Both the position numbers and the translations under genes were made by a program. Positions 55,884 to 64,000 of a stretch of DNA of 64,000 nucleotides are shown piece by piece. A model generated the notes under the pieces. It saw only the letters and a program-made list of their open reading frames with translations, made no database searches and was not told the DNA's origin. Origin of the DNA: Akkermansiaceae bacterium. GTDB lineage: Bacteria; Verrucomicrobiota; Verrucomicrobiia; Verrucomicrobiales; Akkermansiaceae. Each line of letters opens with the position of its first letter. Position 1 is the stretch's first letter. The stretch is from positions 54,181 through 118,180 of the forward strand of contig JAQWSX010000103.1 of NCBI GenBank assembly GCA_029242935.1. Direction: 5' to 3'.

Positions 55884-55913
55884 AGCCCGGTCACTACTGC
55901 CCGGGCTTTTTTT
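55884..55913 (+). terminator. Rho-independent terminator after the EF-hand gene
   Basis: AGCCCGG and CCGGGCT form a 7-bp GC-rich stem around a 10-base loop, followed by a run of T. It is placed 30 bases after the EF-hand stop. Confidence 0.9.
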
Positions 55914-55944
55914 CTGTTTAGATCGCGACTAAAATCAGTAAATT

Positions 55945-56349
55945 TCATTTCCGTCGCTTAAGGAGATCACGAATCTCTTCCAGCAGGACCTCCTGCTTCG
56001 GTTGTTCCTCGGGAATCGCCACCAAATCCTCTTCCTCCTTAATCGCGCCAACCACCTTTTTTATCACCAAAAAGACCACAAACGCCATCAACATAAACGA
56101 AATAAGATCGGTGAAAAACTGCCCGTAGCTGATCACCACAGCTTCGGTATCCGCTTCGATATCACTCTCAACCAAAGTCCACGTCAGGTTTTTAAAGTCA
56201 ACTTTAGCCATCAACGCGCCCAAAGGAGGCATGAAGACGTTGTCGACCATAGACTTCACAAGAACGGTAAAAGCCCCACCGATGATAATTCCCACCGCCA
56301 TGTCGATGAGGTTTCCCTTAAAAGCGAATTCTTTGAACTGTTTGAACAT
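55945..56349 (-). CDS. mscL: Large-conductance mechanosensitive channel
   Basis: MscL opens under membrane tension to release solutes on hypo-osmotic shock. ATG 56349 ('MFKQFKEFAFKGNLIDMAVG') gives 134 residues, the usual length. It has the pore helix 'VGIIIGGAFTVLVKSMVDNV', the loop 'FMPPLGALMAKVDFKNL', and a second helix near 'GQFFTDLISFMLMAFVVFLV'. The cytoplasmic tail is acidic then basic ('EEIRDLLKRRK'). Single gene. The track's extra N-terminal residues are discarded. Confidence 0.97.
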   Translation of the reverse strand: MFKQFKEFAFKGNLIDMAVGIIIGGAFTVLVKSMVDNVFMPPLGALMAKVDFKNLTWTLVESDIEADTEAVVISYGQFFTDLISFMLMAFVVFLVIKKVVGAIKEEEDLVAIPEEQPKQEVLLEEIRDLLKRRK

Positions 56350-56457
56350 TTTTATTTTTTGTAGATTGTTGAGGAAACGATATAAAAATGAGCTGCAAAT
56401 AAACAGGTCCATCTTTCCCTCATTGCCAGCAAGAACCTGCTAAGATACACTCATTAA

Positions 56458-57435
56458 ATGAAACGATTGGTCGTCTTATCCCTTCTCGCAGCTGGCTTCG
56501 CCACTGGGCAAACCGTGCACTTCCCGGAACTAAAATGGAAAGAGAAAGAGCTCGATCATTTCACAATCCGGACAAAAGGAACCGATGCCGATCCGGCTCG
56601 CAAATTTGCAGAAAAGACCTATAAGGTGATGCTTGAAATCCTCCCTGGGCTAGAGAGCGATTTCGAAAAAAACGAATTCCGAGCACCGGGCGGACAGGAA
56701 GCGGGCAAGGAAGATCGGTTCCGCTTTACCACCTATTTAGTCGAAACCGGTGATGATTTTCATAATTGCGTAATGATCGATGCTAAACGCCACAATTGGT
56801 CCGGAGGCAATGTTCAGATCACGAAACAGGTTGGAAATTACCTCGACCCTATGAACCGTTACCTCGTCATCTGTAAAAGCGATCCTGATCAATCAGGCGG
56901 GGGCCGTGAGAAGGATCGCAAGGAAATCCTTGTTCACAGCCTCGGCACGGCATTAATGAAAGGTCGCACCCACCAAGCAAATCTTCCCTTTTGGATGACC
57001 GCGGGCATGGGATACTACGCCGAGCACATGGTCTTTGATCGTTGTTCGATTTATTATCTCGACTTCGAGTCCTACTACCGGGAAAACCCCGACGCTAAAG
57101 TTGATGCTCGCAAAGGCGGATCCTTAGGGCCCCAGGAATCGTGGCCAAGAATTCTACGAAAACTTTGTAAAGCAGAGAAGCGGGTAAGCCTTGAAAAAAC
57201 TCTCAACGCGCAAATCATCACCCTTTCTCCGAACGAGTCCGGATACATGTTCGCACTGAACTACTTCATGGTCAGCACCGATGAACGGACGAAGACATAT
57301 CAGGAATTCATCACGTCGATTCGCGGGGGCGCAGAGCCGACCAAAGATCTTCTTCTAAAAACCATGGGTTACGGAGATGATGCTGCATTTGAAAAAGACT
57401 GGTATGAATGGATGATGAGTTCAAAATTCAAATAA
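56458..57435 (+). CDS. Exported protein resembling a MA-clan metallopeptidase that has lost HExxH
   Basis: This 325-residue protein starts with a signal peptide ('KRLVVLSLLAAGFATG'). The overall order resembles peptidase MA-like proteins of PVC bacteria: 'WKEKELDHFTIRTKG' early, then where HExxH is expected it has 'LVHSLGTALMKG', followed by 'LPFWMTAGMGYYAEHM', which resembles the usual 'LPxWLxEGxAxYxE' region. So Glu and the second His are missing, and catalysis by that route is unlikely. It may be a binding protein. It is followed after six bases by another exported protein of unknown family. Confidence 0.65.
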   Translation: MKRLVVLSLLAAGFATGQTVHFPELKWKEKELDHFTIRTKGTDADPARKFAEKTYKVMLEILPGLESDFEKNEFRAPGGQEAGKEDRFRFTTYLVETGDDFHNCVMIDAKRHNWSGGNVQITKQVGNYLDPMNRYLVICKSDPDQSGGGREKDRKEILVHSLGTALMKGRTHQANLPFWMTAGMGYYAEHMVFDRCSIYYLDFESYYRENPDAKVDARKGGSLGPQESWPRILRKLCKAEKRVSLEKTLNAQIITLSPNESGYMFALNYFMVSTDERTKTYQEFITSIRGGAEPTKDLLLKTMGYGDDAAFEKDWYEWMMSSKFK

Positions 57436-57441
57436 GGTCCT

Positions 57442-58053
57442 ATGAACAAGCCGCGATTCATTCTTTTCATCGCTCTCCTCGGTGGCTCAGGCTTGGCAGC
57501 CTATCTTGCTGCTTCCCATGACCCAGCGAAGAAGAATGAAGTTGCCCAAACACCCCCTGCCCCGTCGACGTTCCAAGAACAACAATCTTCGAAGCGCAGC
57601 GAAATCTCGGCACCACTCCCCCTCGACAAACGAAGGGTCGAACAAATGGATCCTACCAACTACGAAGTAACGGTCTCTAATATTGAATTAGAAGAGGTTG
57701 GACTACGTATTGAGCGGGAATCTCAGGAACAACTCCGCAAACTAACTGACCGCTATCAACTCACCGCAAACCAGCGCCGGGAAGCGTTTCCACTCTTAGT
57801 GAGCTACCACGCTGATTATACCGATGGGCTCATCGTAAACGGATTTGAGGCGCAACCTCCCCGCACTAACAGCCTCTCGTCGGAACTTTATTTGATTTTC
57901 GATCTTACCCAGCAAGAGATTTATCAGGAGGATGTCGAGGCAGATAATAAATGGTGGGGGGAAATTCTCGGACAACTCCGTTCCGATCTTGATCGCTCAC
58001 TCTACTCAACCGATCTAGAGGACACTACGAAACGAAGCAAAGAAAAACCTTAG
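57442..58053 (+). CDS. Membrane-anchored protein of unknown family
   Basis: The 203-residue protein begins with a hydrophobic anchor ('FILFIALLGGSGLAAYLAA'), then a Pro/Ser-rich linker and a helical, charged region ('LRKLTDRYQLTANQRREAF', 'DLTQQEIYQEDVEADNKW'). I recognise no family. It starts six bases after the metallopeptidase-like gene and is probably cotranscribed with it. The pattern of polar helices after a linker suggests a periplasmic protein. Confidence 0.7.
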   Translation: MNKPRFILFIALLGGSGLAAYLAASHDPAKKNEVAQTPPAPSTFQEQQSSKRSEISAPLPLDKRRVEQMDPTNYEVTVSNIELEEVGLRIERESQEQLRKLTDRYQLTANQRREAFPLLVSYHADYTDGLIVNGFEAQPPRTNSLSSELYLIFDLTQQEIYQEDVEADNKWWGEILGQLRSDLDRSLYSTDLEDTTKRSKEKP

Positions 58054-58174
58054 AGGCCAAGTGACGACGGACGTCTCGAACCACGAAAGTTCCCCTTCGA
58101 CAATCTCTTAGAGAACTGATTTCGAAGTCACTCAAGTTCCGAAGTCCTCTTTGAGGTAATTCTCGTGGAACACG

Positions 58175-60496
58175 CTACTTTCCCCGACGGCGGGTATTCT
58201 TACGAGCTGATTTTCGTGTGGTCTTTTTACGCGCCGAATCTTTTTGATTCCGCTTCGGCGACTCACCCTTTTTTCCACTTGGCTTCTTTTTTGAAAAATT
58301 ACGGACGTCCTTCTTTTTGGGCGAACCGCCAATCACCTCTATGATTTTGAAATCCGCCTTCATTCCAATTCGGTCAACTTCATCAACCACCACCTTCATA
58401 CGAGTCCCTGATTGCAGGATTTGCCCCCGACTATTAGAAAAGCGGTCAGCATTATTTTCAAAAAACCAGCGTCCATCAGGAAAGCCATCTCTCTTTACAA
58501 GCCCGCGTTGAAGGATATCGGTGCACTCCATGAAAAGCCCCATCGCCCGCACTTCTGTGATGATTGCGTCAAATACCGGCGGTTTCTCCTCACGCGATGA
58601 TAACTCAAGCCACTCCAACATTTTCATGCGACGACTTTCGGTCTCCGCATCCGAACTCGTCCGCTCGGTTCCGGAAATGTGCTCGGCGATTTCAATACAA
58701 CGTTTAGCATCCGGAGTGCGGTCAATTTCCTTCGGCCTGTTTTTGAGTAAGGATTGCAAGGAACGATGCATTACAAGGTCAGCGTATCGACGGATCGGAC
58801 TAGTAAAGTGGCAGTAGTCAGTTTTCGCTAGGCCATAATGACCATCGGGAGTTGCCGTATAACAAGCTCTCTTAAGACTCTTTAACAGCCCGACCTTAAT
58901 GGCCGGCTCCTCAAGCGAACCTTTTGCAGAATTGATCAGCTTTTGAATATGACGTCGATTGGTGAGGTCGCCTGGTTCATATCCGTGGGAACGGGCAAGC
59001 TCGGCAAATTCCTGCAACTTATCCGGATCGGGGTCTTCATGGACCCGGTAAATAGTGGGCCGGTTTGAATTCTTGACCATACGGGCAACCGCTTCATTGG
59101 CGGCGAGCATGAATTCCTCAATCAACTGATGGCTCTCATTGTATTCCTCGCGCTGGTAGCCGGTCGGCACTCCTTCGTCATTTAGAATAATGCTGACTTC
59201 CGGCATATCCAAATCCAATCCGCCATTATCAAAACGGCGCCTACGAAGAAGCGAAGCTAAACCCCAAGCTTCACGGATTTTGCCACCCAGTTTTCCGCCT
59301 TTGCCCGGTTTTTCCAAAATCTCCTGAGCCTCCTCATAGGCATACTTTCGCGGAGTGCAAATCACCGCATCACAAAAGTAAGTCTTCACGATCCGGCCTT
59401 TGGGATCAAAGTCCATGACCACACATTTAGTAAGCCGATCCTCTTGCGGGACTAACGAACAAATGCCGTTACTCAGCTCCTCAGGTAACATCGGAATGAC
59501 ACGGTCGACAAGATAGGTTGAGTTCCCGCGCTCGCGGGCTTCAAGATCCATGACACTCTCAGGCTTCACGTAGTGCGAAACATCTGCGATATGAACAGCC
59601 AATCGCCACCCATTTTCGGTCTTTTCCACCAAAATAGCATCGTCGAAATCCTTCGCTGTTTTTGGATCAATCGTTATGACATCGCGCTTCCGCCAATCTT
59701 CGCGGCGAGCAATTTCCTCCTCCGATATTTCCATCGGGATTTTCTTTGCAGCTTCCACAACATTCCTAGGGAAGGTTGCATTAATCCCGTGTTGATGGAC
59801 GATTGCCTCTACATCAACACCGGGATCACCAGGCCATCCTAGAACCTCGATAAGATGACCTTTGGGCACCTCCTTAGCATGTTCCCATTCGGTGATCTCA
59901 GCGACCACGAGCTGGCCAGATCTCGCATCAAGGGTATTTCCAATCTGAATGGATGATGGCAAACGCTCGTCGTTCGTCCGCACAGAGGAAAACTTTCCCT
60001 TTTTAACAAAAATTCCTGTGACCTTACTCGAGCGTCGTTCAACAATTTCAATCACCCGCGCACGTAAATCATTGTGTTCCTTGGACGCCGAATTGTTCTT
60101 CACTAACTTCGCTCGTACAATATCGCCGTCGAGAGCAATTCCCATCGAGCGAGGCGAGATGTAAAAACGATCCTGCTCATCAAAGTCGATTCCGGTGGCG
60201 AGGTTTTCCTCATCGCTTTTGTGAGGAAAAAACCACCCATGCCCTCCCGGGGCTGCTTTGAGTTTTCCAATCAAGCCTTCGCGGCTCCGACCCGCACCAC
60301 TGACGATAAACCTCCCCTTCTTTCCTTGAGAAATTTCTCCAGCCTCAACCAGCTCCACAAGATTTTCGCGGAGTTTCTTGCGCATGCTCCCAGGCAATTC
60401 TAGGGCCCGAGCAAGTTCACTCTTGTTACACGGTCGGCCACCCTCCTCACCTAAAAGCGCAATAATGCGCTTCTTCATCTCCTCTGGTCTCGACAT
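58175..60496 (-). CDS. rnr: Ribonuclease R
   Basis: RNase R is a 3'-5' exoribonuclease that degrades structured RNA. ATG 60496 ('MSRPEEMKKRIIALLGEEGG') gives 773 residues. Order: N-terminal winged helix, cold-shock domains ('GHGWFFPHKSDEEN'), RNB catalytic domain with 'TIDPKTAKDFDDAI' (metal-binding Asp residues) and 'YCHFTSPIRRYADLVMHR', then S1 ('VFDAIITEVRAMGLFMEC'). It ends with a Lys/Arg-rich tail ('KKTTRKSARKNTRRRGK'), typical of RNase R and likely to bind RNA. Its tail region is A+G-rich. Confidence 0.96.
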   Translation of the reverse strand: MSRPEEMKKRIIALLGEEGGRPCNKSELARALELPGSMRKKLRENLVELVEAGEISQGKKGRFIVSGAGRSREGLIGKLKAAPGGHGWFFPHKSDEENLATGIDFDEQDRFYISPRSMGIALDGDIVRAKLVKNNSASKEHNDLRARVIEIVERRSSKVTGIFVKKGKFSSVRTNDERLPSSIQIGNTLDARSGQLVVAEITEWEHAKEVPKGHLIEVLGWPGDPGVDVEAIVHQHGINATFPRNVVEAAKKIPMEISEEEIARREDWRKRDVITIDPKTAKDFDDAILVEKTENGWRLAVHIADVSHYVKPESVMDLEARERGNSTYLVDRVIPMLPEELSNGICSLVPQEDRLTKCVVMDFDPKGRIVKTYFCDAVICTPRKYAYEEAQEILEKPGKGGKLGGKIREAWGLASLLRRRRFDNGGLDLDMPEVSIILNDEGVPTGYQREEYNESHQLIEEFMLAANEAVARMVKNSNRPTIYRVHEDPDPDKLQEFAELARSHGYEPGDLTNRRHIQKLINSAKGSLEEPAIKVGLLKSLKRACYTATPDGHYGLAKTDYCHFTSPIRRYADLVMHRSLQSLLKNRPKEIDRTPDAKRCIEIAEHISGTERTSSDAETESRRMKMLEWLELSSREEKPPVFDAIITEVRAMGLFMECTDILQRGLVKRDGFPDGRWFFENNADRFSNSRGQILQSGTRMKVVVDEVDRIGMKADFKIIEVIGGSPKKKDVRNFSKKKPSGKKGESPKRNQKDSARKKTTRKSARKNTRRRGK

Positions 60497-60606
60497 GTTG
60501 ATACTTTGGACTACCACAACGATCTTAACAACTCCCGTATCAGAACTTCCGAAAAGAGGGGGCTTTCTCGCAAGCCTCCCACATTAGAATCAAATTTCTT
60601 CTAGCC

Positions 60607-60636
60607 TTGACCCACTAACACGCTAACGAGTAATGA
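60607..60636 (+). promoter_or_regulatory. Possible promoter upstream of the pseudopilin gene
   Basis: TTGACC and TAATGA are spaced by 18 bases, about 90 bases before the ATG of the pilin-like gene. This is a match by eye to a sigma-70-type promoter and is weak evidence alone. Confidence 0.25.
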
Positions 60637-60723
60637 CACTGTCGCTGCGGAAAGGCTTTGGTTGCCAATCCCCTCAAAATCACTTAATTTCCCCTTTGAG
60701 ATTCACAATACGAAACAAACATC

Positions 60724-61335
60724 ATGAAACACACCCTTCCATCTTCGTTCACACGACGCGGATTCACCCTCGTTGAGCTACTCGTCGTTATTGCAATTAT
60801 CGCCGTTCTGGCCTCCCTAGGTTTTGGAATGTACAATAAAGCGCTAGAGACAACCAAAAAGACAGAAGCCACTCAGTGTCTCAGCAAGTTAGTCATGGCC
60901 TGTGATGCCTTTTTTGAGGAATACCAAGCTCTTCCAATGGCCACCACTTCGACCATTGATACTGAGCAAGTCACTGATAACCGACTAATGGGACCACTTC
61001 TCGGCCAACAAAGTGCCCAAGACGAGAATCCTAAGCTTCAGACCTTCTTCACATGGAAACAGGCCAAGGGAAAAGGAAATTCAGCATACGGTGGCCTCGA
61101 GCGCACCCAAAACCGCGCTGAACTTCTTGGGCCGTGGTTCAACCCCAGCAAGTCGGATCGCTACTATCTCCTCGTCTTTAACTATGATTACGATAACCAG
61201 CTGCGTGAGCCACAGGCCCTTGGAAACGAAATTATATGGGACCGCCGCGTCATCGGCTACCACATGGGTAAGGATGGAAAAATTGGTGGAAAAAACGACG
61301 CGGACAACGTTTACAGCTGGAACAAGAGCAGATAA
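60724..61335 (+). CDS. Type II secretion/type IV pilin-like protein
   Basis: This 203-residue protein has a prepilin signal 'RRGFTLVELLVVIAIIAVLA' with cleavage before Phe and Glu at mature position 5, then the N-terminal helix and a region 'LSKLVMACDAFFEEYQALP' shared by PVC pseudopilins. The C-terminal part lacks the canonical Ca-binding end but has 'NEIIWDRRVIGYHMGKDGK' and an Asp-rich loop. Single gene, with no gsp operon nearby, and a prepilin peptidase is not in the window. A terminator follows at 61357. Confidence 0.88.
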   Translation: MKHTLPSSFTRRGFTLVELLVVIAIIAVLASLGFGMYNKALETTKKTEATQCLSKLVMACDAFFEEYQALPMATTSTIDTEQVTDNRLMGPLLGQQSAQDENPKLQTFFTWKQAKGKGNSAYGGLERTQNRAELLGPWFNPSKSDRYYLLVFNYDYDNQLREPQALGNEIIWDRRVIGYHMGKDGKIGGKNDADNVYSWNKSR

Positions 61336-61356
61336 CCCTAGCTCTTAAACTTCCTC

Positions 61357-61394
61357 AAAATCCGGATGTCCCTGTGGGTATCCGGATTTTTTCT
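61357..61394 (+). terminator. Terminator between the pilin gene and the convergent gene
   Basis: AAAATCCGGAT and ATCCGGATTTT form an 11-bp perfect stem with a 12-base loop, with T-rich sequence after the stem on the plus strand. It is between converging stops and may serve both genes, though the minus-strand T-run is short. Confidence 0.85.
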
Positions 61395-62658
61395 ACACAC
61401 AAGGAACAAGAATCCCGTCCCGCATTCCGTGGATCTTTTTTTTATCCGCTGGGACAATCGTAGCTAGACAACCACCCAACGAACTCTGCCCGTCCTGACC
61501 GACAAAATAATAAGGGCAAAGACGGACCCGCCCCACCATCATACGACTTTCACCCGTATCGGGGTCAAAATATGGGTGCTTAACTAACTTTGTTTCCTGA
61601 AATTCCTGTATCACCCTAGGCTGCATCGTAAATTGAGCCTGAGCGTCGCTCACCGCCGATCTCCATTTATCCAACGGTTCGTCGTGCCCGATCGTGACCC
61701 CACGCGAGCCCCACGCGAGCTCGCTGAATCCGCTGACCTTAAGAACGAGGCGACGATCTTTTTGGCTGAATTCCCCAACTTCATCCCACGAACTCACTTC
61801 AAGCCTAGGAATCGCTGCGTGGGGAGGAATCTCCGAAGGATCAACAGTCCAGCCATAAGGAATCAGTTTCTTTAATATCTGCAAGTGACTTCCCCTCAGT
61901 AGTTTTTCCCAAATCTTACGGAGCGATGGCGCCCAGAAAAGAGCAAGCCATAATTTCTCCTCAAAGTGGGGTTTCAAAGGAGGCGTAATCTTACCGCTTT
62001 CCGCCAAATCTCGAATCGCCGGAATAGATTCCCAGTCGAACAACTCGAAGAAACGATAAGACTCACGAGTTCCAGCTTCCCACTTTTCCGCTTGATGGAC
62101 CGTGAATTTCCCACCCAGCTCCGCCGCTAGCCAATCCATTTCCGGCCGATAATCATTTGATTCCTCGGAAACAAGAATCTCAGCACCGTCCTCAAAAAGT
62201 GAAGCAAAGCCATCTAGCATTCCCCTTGCTCCGCCAAAAATCTCAAACCCTGCCGCACCATAAGTTTGACTCAGCCACGCCAAGGTCCCAATACCACCAG
62301 GAACTCCATCCAGTTCCGAAGCCGTAAACCCATCTTCCGTCAAAAGCAAATCGGGCCGAATCACCCTAGGAGCCACATTGCGCTGCCCACTTGACCGTTG
62401 ATGCTTGATCATCCAGTCAGGTTTCCCGGCATCAAGCAACCTAGCAATCCACTCCGGACGCCGTCCTTCCGAACTCAGGCGGTAAAGCTCATCACTTGCT
62501 CCCTGAAATCGATGTAGGGGATGCCCAAGACGATTGAGCGTTTTTTTTTGATTCTTGCTCAGCTGAAATGGTTCAGGAGACCAAATCCATTCACGATTCG
62601 TGAAAAAGCCCGCTTTCGGAACGGCATTTTTCAGATCAGCGAGAGTCAAAGTAGGCAT
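61393..62658 (-). CDS. Uncharacterised 421-residue protein, possibly ATP-grasp-like
   Basis: I do not recognise the family with confidence. The protein is cytoplasmic by appearance, with no signal or membrane helix. Conserved-looking stretches: 'RPDLLLTEDGFTASELDGVP' followed by 'GGIGTLAW', and in the second half 'RRLVLKVSGFSELAWGSRGV' with 'MQPRVIQEFQE' and 'CPYYFVGQDG'. A Lys before a glycine-rich 'GSRGV' loop plus later Glu/Asn-rich segments resemble ATP-grasp enzymes, including circularly permuted forms, but no full motif set is seen. It converges on the pilin gene and is divergent from tatC. Confidence 0.6.
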   Translation of the reverse strand: MPTLTLADLKNAVPKAGFFTNREWIWSPEPFQLSKNQKKTLNRLGHPLHRFQGASDELYRLSSEGRRPEWIARLLDAGKPDWMIKHQRSSGQRNVAPRVIRPDLLLTEDGFTASELDGVPGGIGTLAWLSQTYGAAGFEIFGGARGMLDGFASLFEDGAEILVSEESNDYRPEMDWLAAELGGKFTVHQAEKWEAGTRESYRFFELFDWESIPAIRDLAESGKITPPLKPHFEEKLWLALFWAPSLRKIWEKLLRGSHLQILKKLIPYGWTVDPSEIPPHAAIPRLEVSSWDEVGEFSQKDRRLVLKVSGFSELAWGSRGVTIGHDEPLDKWRSAVSDAQAQFTMQPRVIQEFQETKLVKHPYFDPDTGESRMMVGRVRLCPYYFVGQDGQSSLGGCLATIVPADKKKIHGMRDGILVPCV

Positions 62659-62790
62659 CTGGCCGAAAATCTATCAAGTCATAGCAAGAGGGCAACCCCT
62701 TGAAAGTTCACCCTTTTCTTATCGTAGTTCACCAGTCGGTAAATTTTCCATTGTCCTTGAGGAAATCCCGCGTATGCAAACCCCCGTCGC

Positions 62791-64000
62791 ATGTTTTTTC
62801 TCAACAAAATTTTCAAACTCCGGGATAAGGCTAATCCGGAAGAGGAAAAGCCCTTTCTCGCTCACCTCGAGGATTTGAGGATTATGATCACAAGGGTTGT
62901 TCTAACCCTCCTCATCTCGACCCTGGCCTGTTTCGTCTACAAGGATGAACTCATGTCGATCATCCGTCGCCCAGTAGAGCAAGTCTGGGTCGAGCGACAT
63001 GAAGCCACTTTACCCGAAAACGAGAAGATCTCTCTCGATGATTGGGAAAATGCGCTCACCTTTGCCGAAGTCTCAGCCCCCCTCGGACAATACGATTCAG
63101 GACTTGCCGATCGCTGGTGGGAAAAAGCCACAGACCAACGGACCCGTCGACTCACCGAAGCCGCCATTATTTACCGGGCTTCCCTCAAGCTCCCAGAAGA
63201 TGCTCGGGAAGATTTCATTCAGTCAGTCTCGGACGAGAAAAGCGAGGCGCGAGAACTTGCGCTTAAGCTCCTAGTGACCAAACCGACCGACAACTTGAAC
63301 GCCGAGGGAAATCTCCGGCTTATGAGCTCGCTCAAGCCGACCGAGACCTTCATGCTCACGATGAAACTGGCTTTCTTCGCTGGCATTATCGTCTCCTTTC
63401 CCTTTCTTCTCTATTTCCTACTCCAATTTATCGTTCCGGGTCTTAAGGACGAGGAACGGAAAGCTCTCTGGCCGGCCCTCCTCATTGGTTTTGGGCTCTT
63501 TCTTGGAGGTGTGTTTTTCGCCTACTTCTTTGTTTTACCAAACGTTCTCACCTTCTTTTACGAGTGGGGCAAGAGCATGGGGATCTCCAACGATTGGCGT
63601 ATCGGCTACTACATTTCTTTTGCCACCACTTTCGTCCTGATCTTCGGCCTCGCATTTGAACTCCCGGTGGTCGTCATGACCTTGGTCAAGATTGGCTTAC
63701 TCAGCCATAGTATGATGCGTGAGACCCGTTCCTACGCGATTCTCGCCATCTTCGTGATCGCTGCCCTGATCACTCCAACTCCAGATATGATGACCCTCTC
63801 GCTCCTGGCGGTTCCAATGGTCATCCTATACGAAATTTGCATTTGGCTTTCTTACTTCCATGAGAAAAAGGTTAAGAAGCTTGAAGAAGAAGAAGAAAAA
63901 GACCGCATGGCCCGTCTCCTTTCCTCATCGAATGATGATCCCGATACTGATCCAGATGACAGCCCTGATTCAGATTTAGACCCTGATCCGGACCACGACC
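62791..64000 (+). CDS. tatC: Twin-arginine translocase subunit TatC (3' end outside window)
   Basis: This gene is missing from the ORF track because its stop is past the window edge. ATG 62791 opens 403 codons in frame. TatC recognises RR signal peptides and threads folded proteins out. 'LAHLEDLRIMIT' matches the N-terminal HLxELR region (Asp where E. coli has Glu15). TM2 is near 187-210, followed by 'FIVPGLKDEERK' with the conserved Phe and Glu. 'FELPVVVMT' holds the TM4 Glu, and 'LITPTPDMMTLS' is also conserved. The first periplasmic loop runs from about residue 62 to 186, far longer than usual. The tail is acidic, with D-P-D repeats, and unfinished here. Confidence 0.95.
   Translation, partial: MFFLNKIFKLRDKANPEEEKPFLAHLEDLRIMITRVVLTLLISTLACFVYKDELMSIIRRPVEQVWVERHEATLPENEKISLDDWENALTFAEVSAPLGQYDSGLADRWWEKATDQRTRRLTEAAIIYRASLKLPEDAREDFIQSVSDEKSEARELALKLLVTKPTDNLNAEGNLRLMSSLKPTETFMLTMKLAFFAGIIVSFPFLLYFLLQFIVPGLKDEERKALWPALLIGFGLFLGGVFFAYFFVLPNVLTFFYEWGKSMGISNDWRIGYYISFATTFVLIFGLAFELPVVVMTLVKIGLLSHSMMRETRSYAILAIFVIAALITPTPDMMTLSLLAVPMVILYEICIWLSYFHEKKVKKLEEEEEKDRMARLLSSSNDDPDTDPDDSPDSDLDPDPDHD

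Noticed and set aside
60551-60581. GGGGGCTT/AAGCCTCCC hairpin upstream of rnr
   Set aside because: One wobble pair and no T-run on either side; no clear role.
1-64000. Search for tRNA, rRNA, CRISPR arrays, insertion sequences and phage genes
   Set aside because: No direct-repeat/spacer pattern, cloverleaf, transposase or integrase was seen; the region reads as stable chromosome.

Overview
The window most resembles a chromosome segment from a Verrucomicrobiota bacterium (PVC superphylum), probably aquatic or marine and living on polysaccharides. This is inferred from gene content, not from a marker gene. The evidence is a DUF1800/DUF1501 pair, a DUF1587-1592-1595-1588-1585 cytochrome-type protein followed by DUF1552, two large secreted sulfatases fused to carbohydrate-binding or glycosidase modules, thrombospondin type-3 repeats, Tat-type 'RRxF' signals, a YfbK-like anti-sigma protein and a Gld-like ABC system with DUF4340. 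There are no rRNA or tRNA genes, insertion sequences or CRISPR arrays. No gene-free gap exceeds 300 bases.

Layout. 1-5.9 kb: a secretion-linked trio (DUF1800 with Ca-binding repeats, truncated by the window edge; DUF1501; a small PulG-like tail protein). 6-10.1 kb (minus): sucB and sucA, the 2-oxoglutarate dehydrogenase E2 and E1 subunits. 10.2-15.8 kb: a four-gene ABC exporter of the GldA/F/G type plus DUF4340. 15.8-18.5 kb: an ArgA-like acetyltransferase and proS. 18.5-32.3 kb: a carbohydrate region with a decayed GMC oxidoreductase, sulfatase-DUF1080, an alpha/beta hydrolase, a sugar MFS porter, a sulfatase-GH43-like-LamG fusion, a sodium:solute symporter, an exported aldose 1-epimerase and a second hydrolase-like protein. 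These could together desulfate, cleave and import a sulfated glycan. 32.3-46.6 kb: mixed housekeeping (sufT, ECF sigma/anti-sigma, LysM protein, exonuclease-like protein, RDD protein, LolC/E-like permease, VOC protein, coaX, ROK kinase, metX, squalene/phytoene synthase, hemW, a helical repeat protein). 46.7-50.4 kb: the DUF1592-family/DUF1552 pair. 50.5-64 kb: an ADP-ribosylglycohydrolase-like protein, TIGR03643, DUF2256-DUF3253, pyrD, cdsA-dxr, an EF-hand protein, mscL, a degenerate metalloprotease-like protein, rnr, a pseudopilin-like protein, an orphan 421-residue protein and tatC. TatC runs off the end of the window and is missing from the ORF track.

The most unusual items are: the sulfatase-GH43-like fusion; an E2 subunit with two lipoyl domains but no visible E3-binding domain; a TatC with a greatly enlarged first periplasmic loop and an Asp/Pro-rich tail; a YfbK-like anti-sigma factor whose von Willebrand domain seems to be missing; a perfect 13-bp hairpin in front of the sigma gene; a heptamer repeat carrying the hemW start codon; and a GMC oxidoreductase pseudogene whose frameshift can be placed to the base. 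I did not find a wholly new defence or mobile system here.
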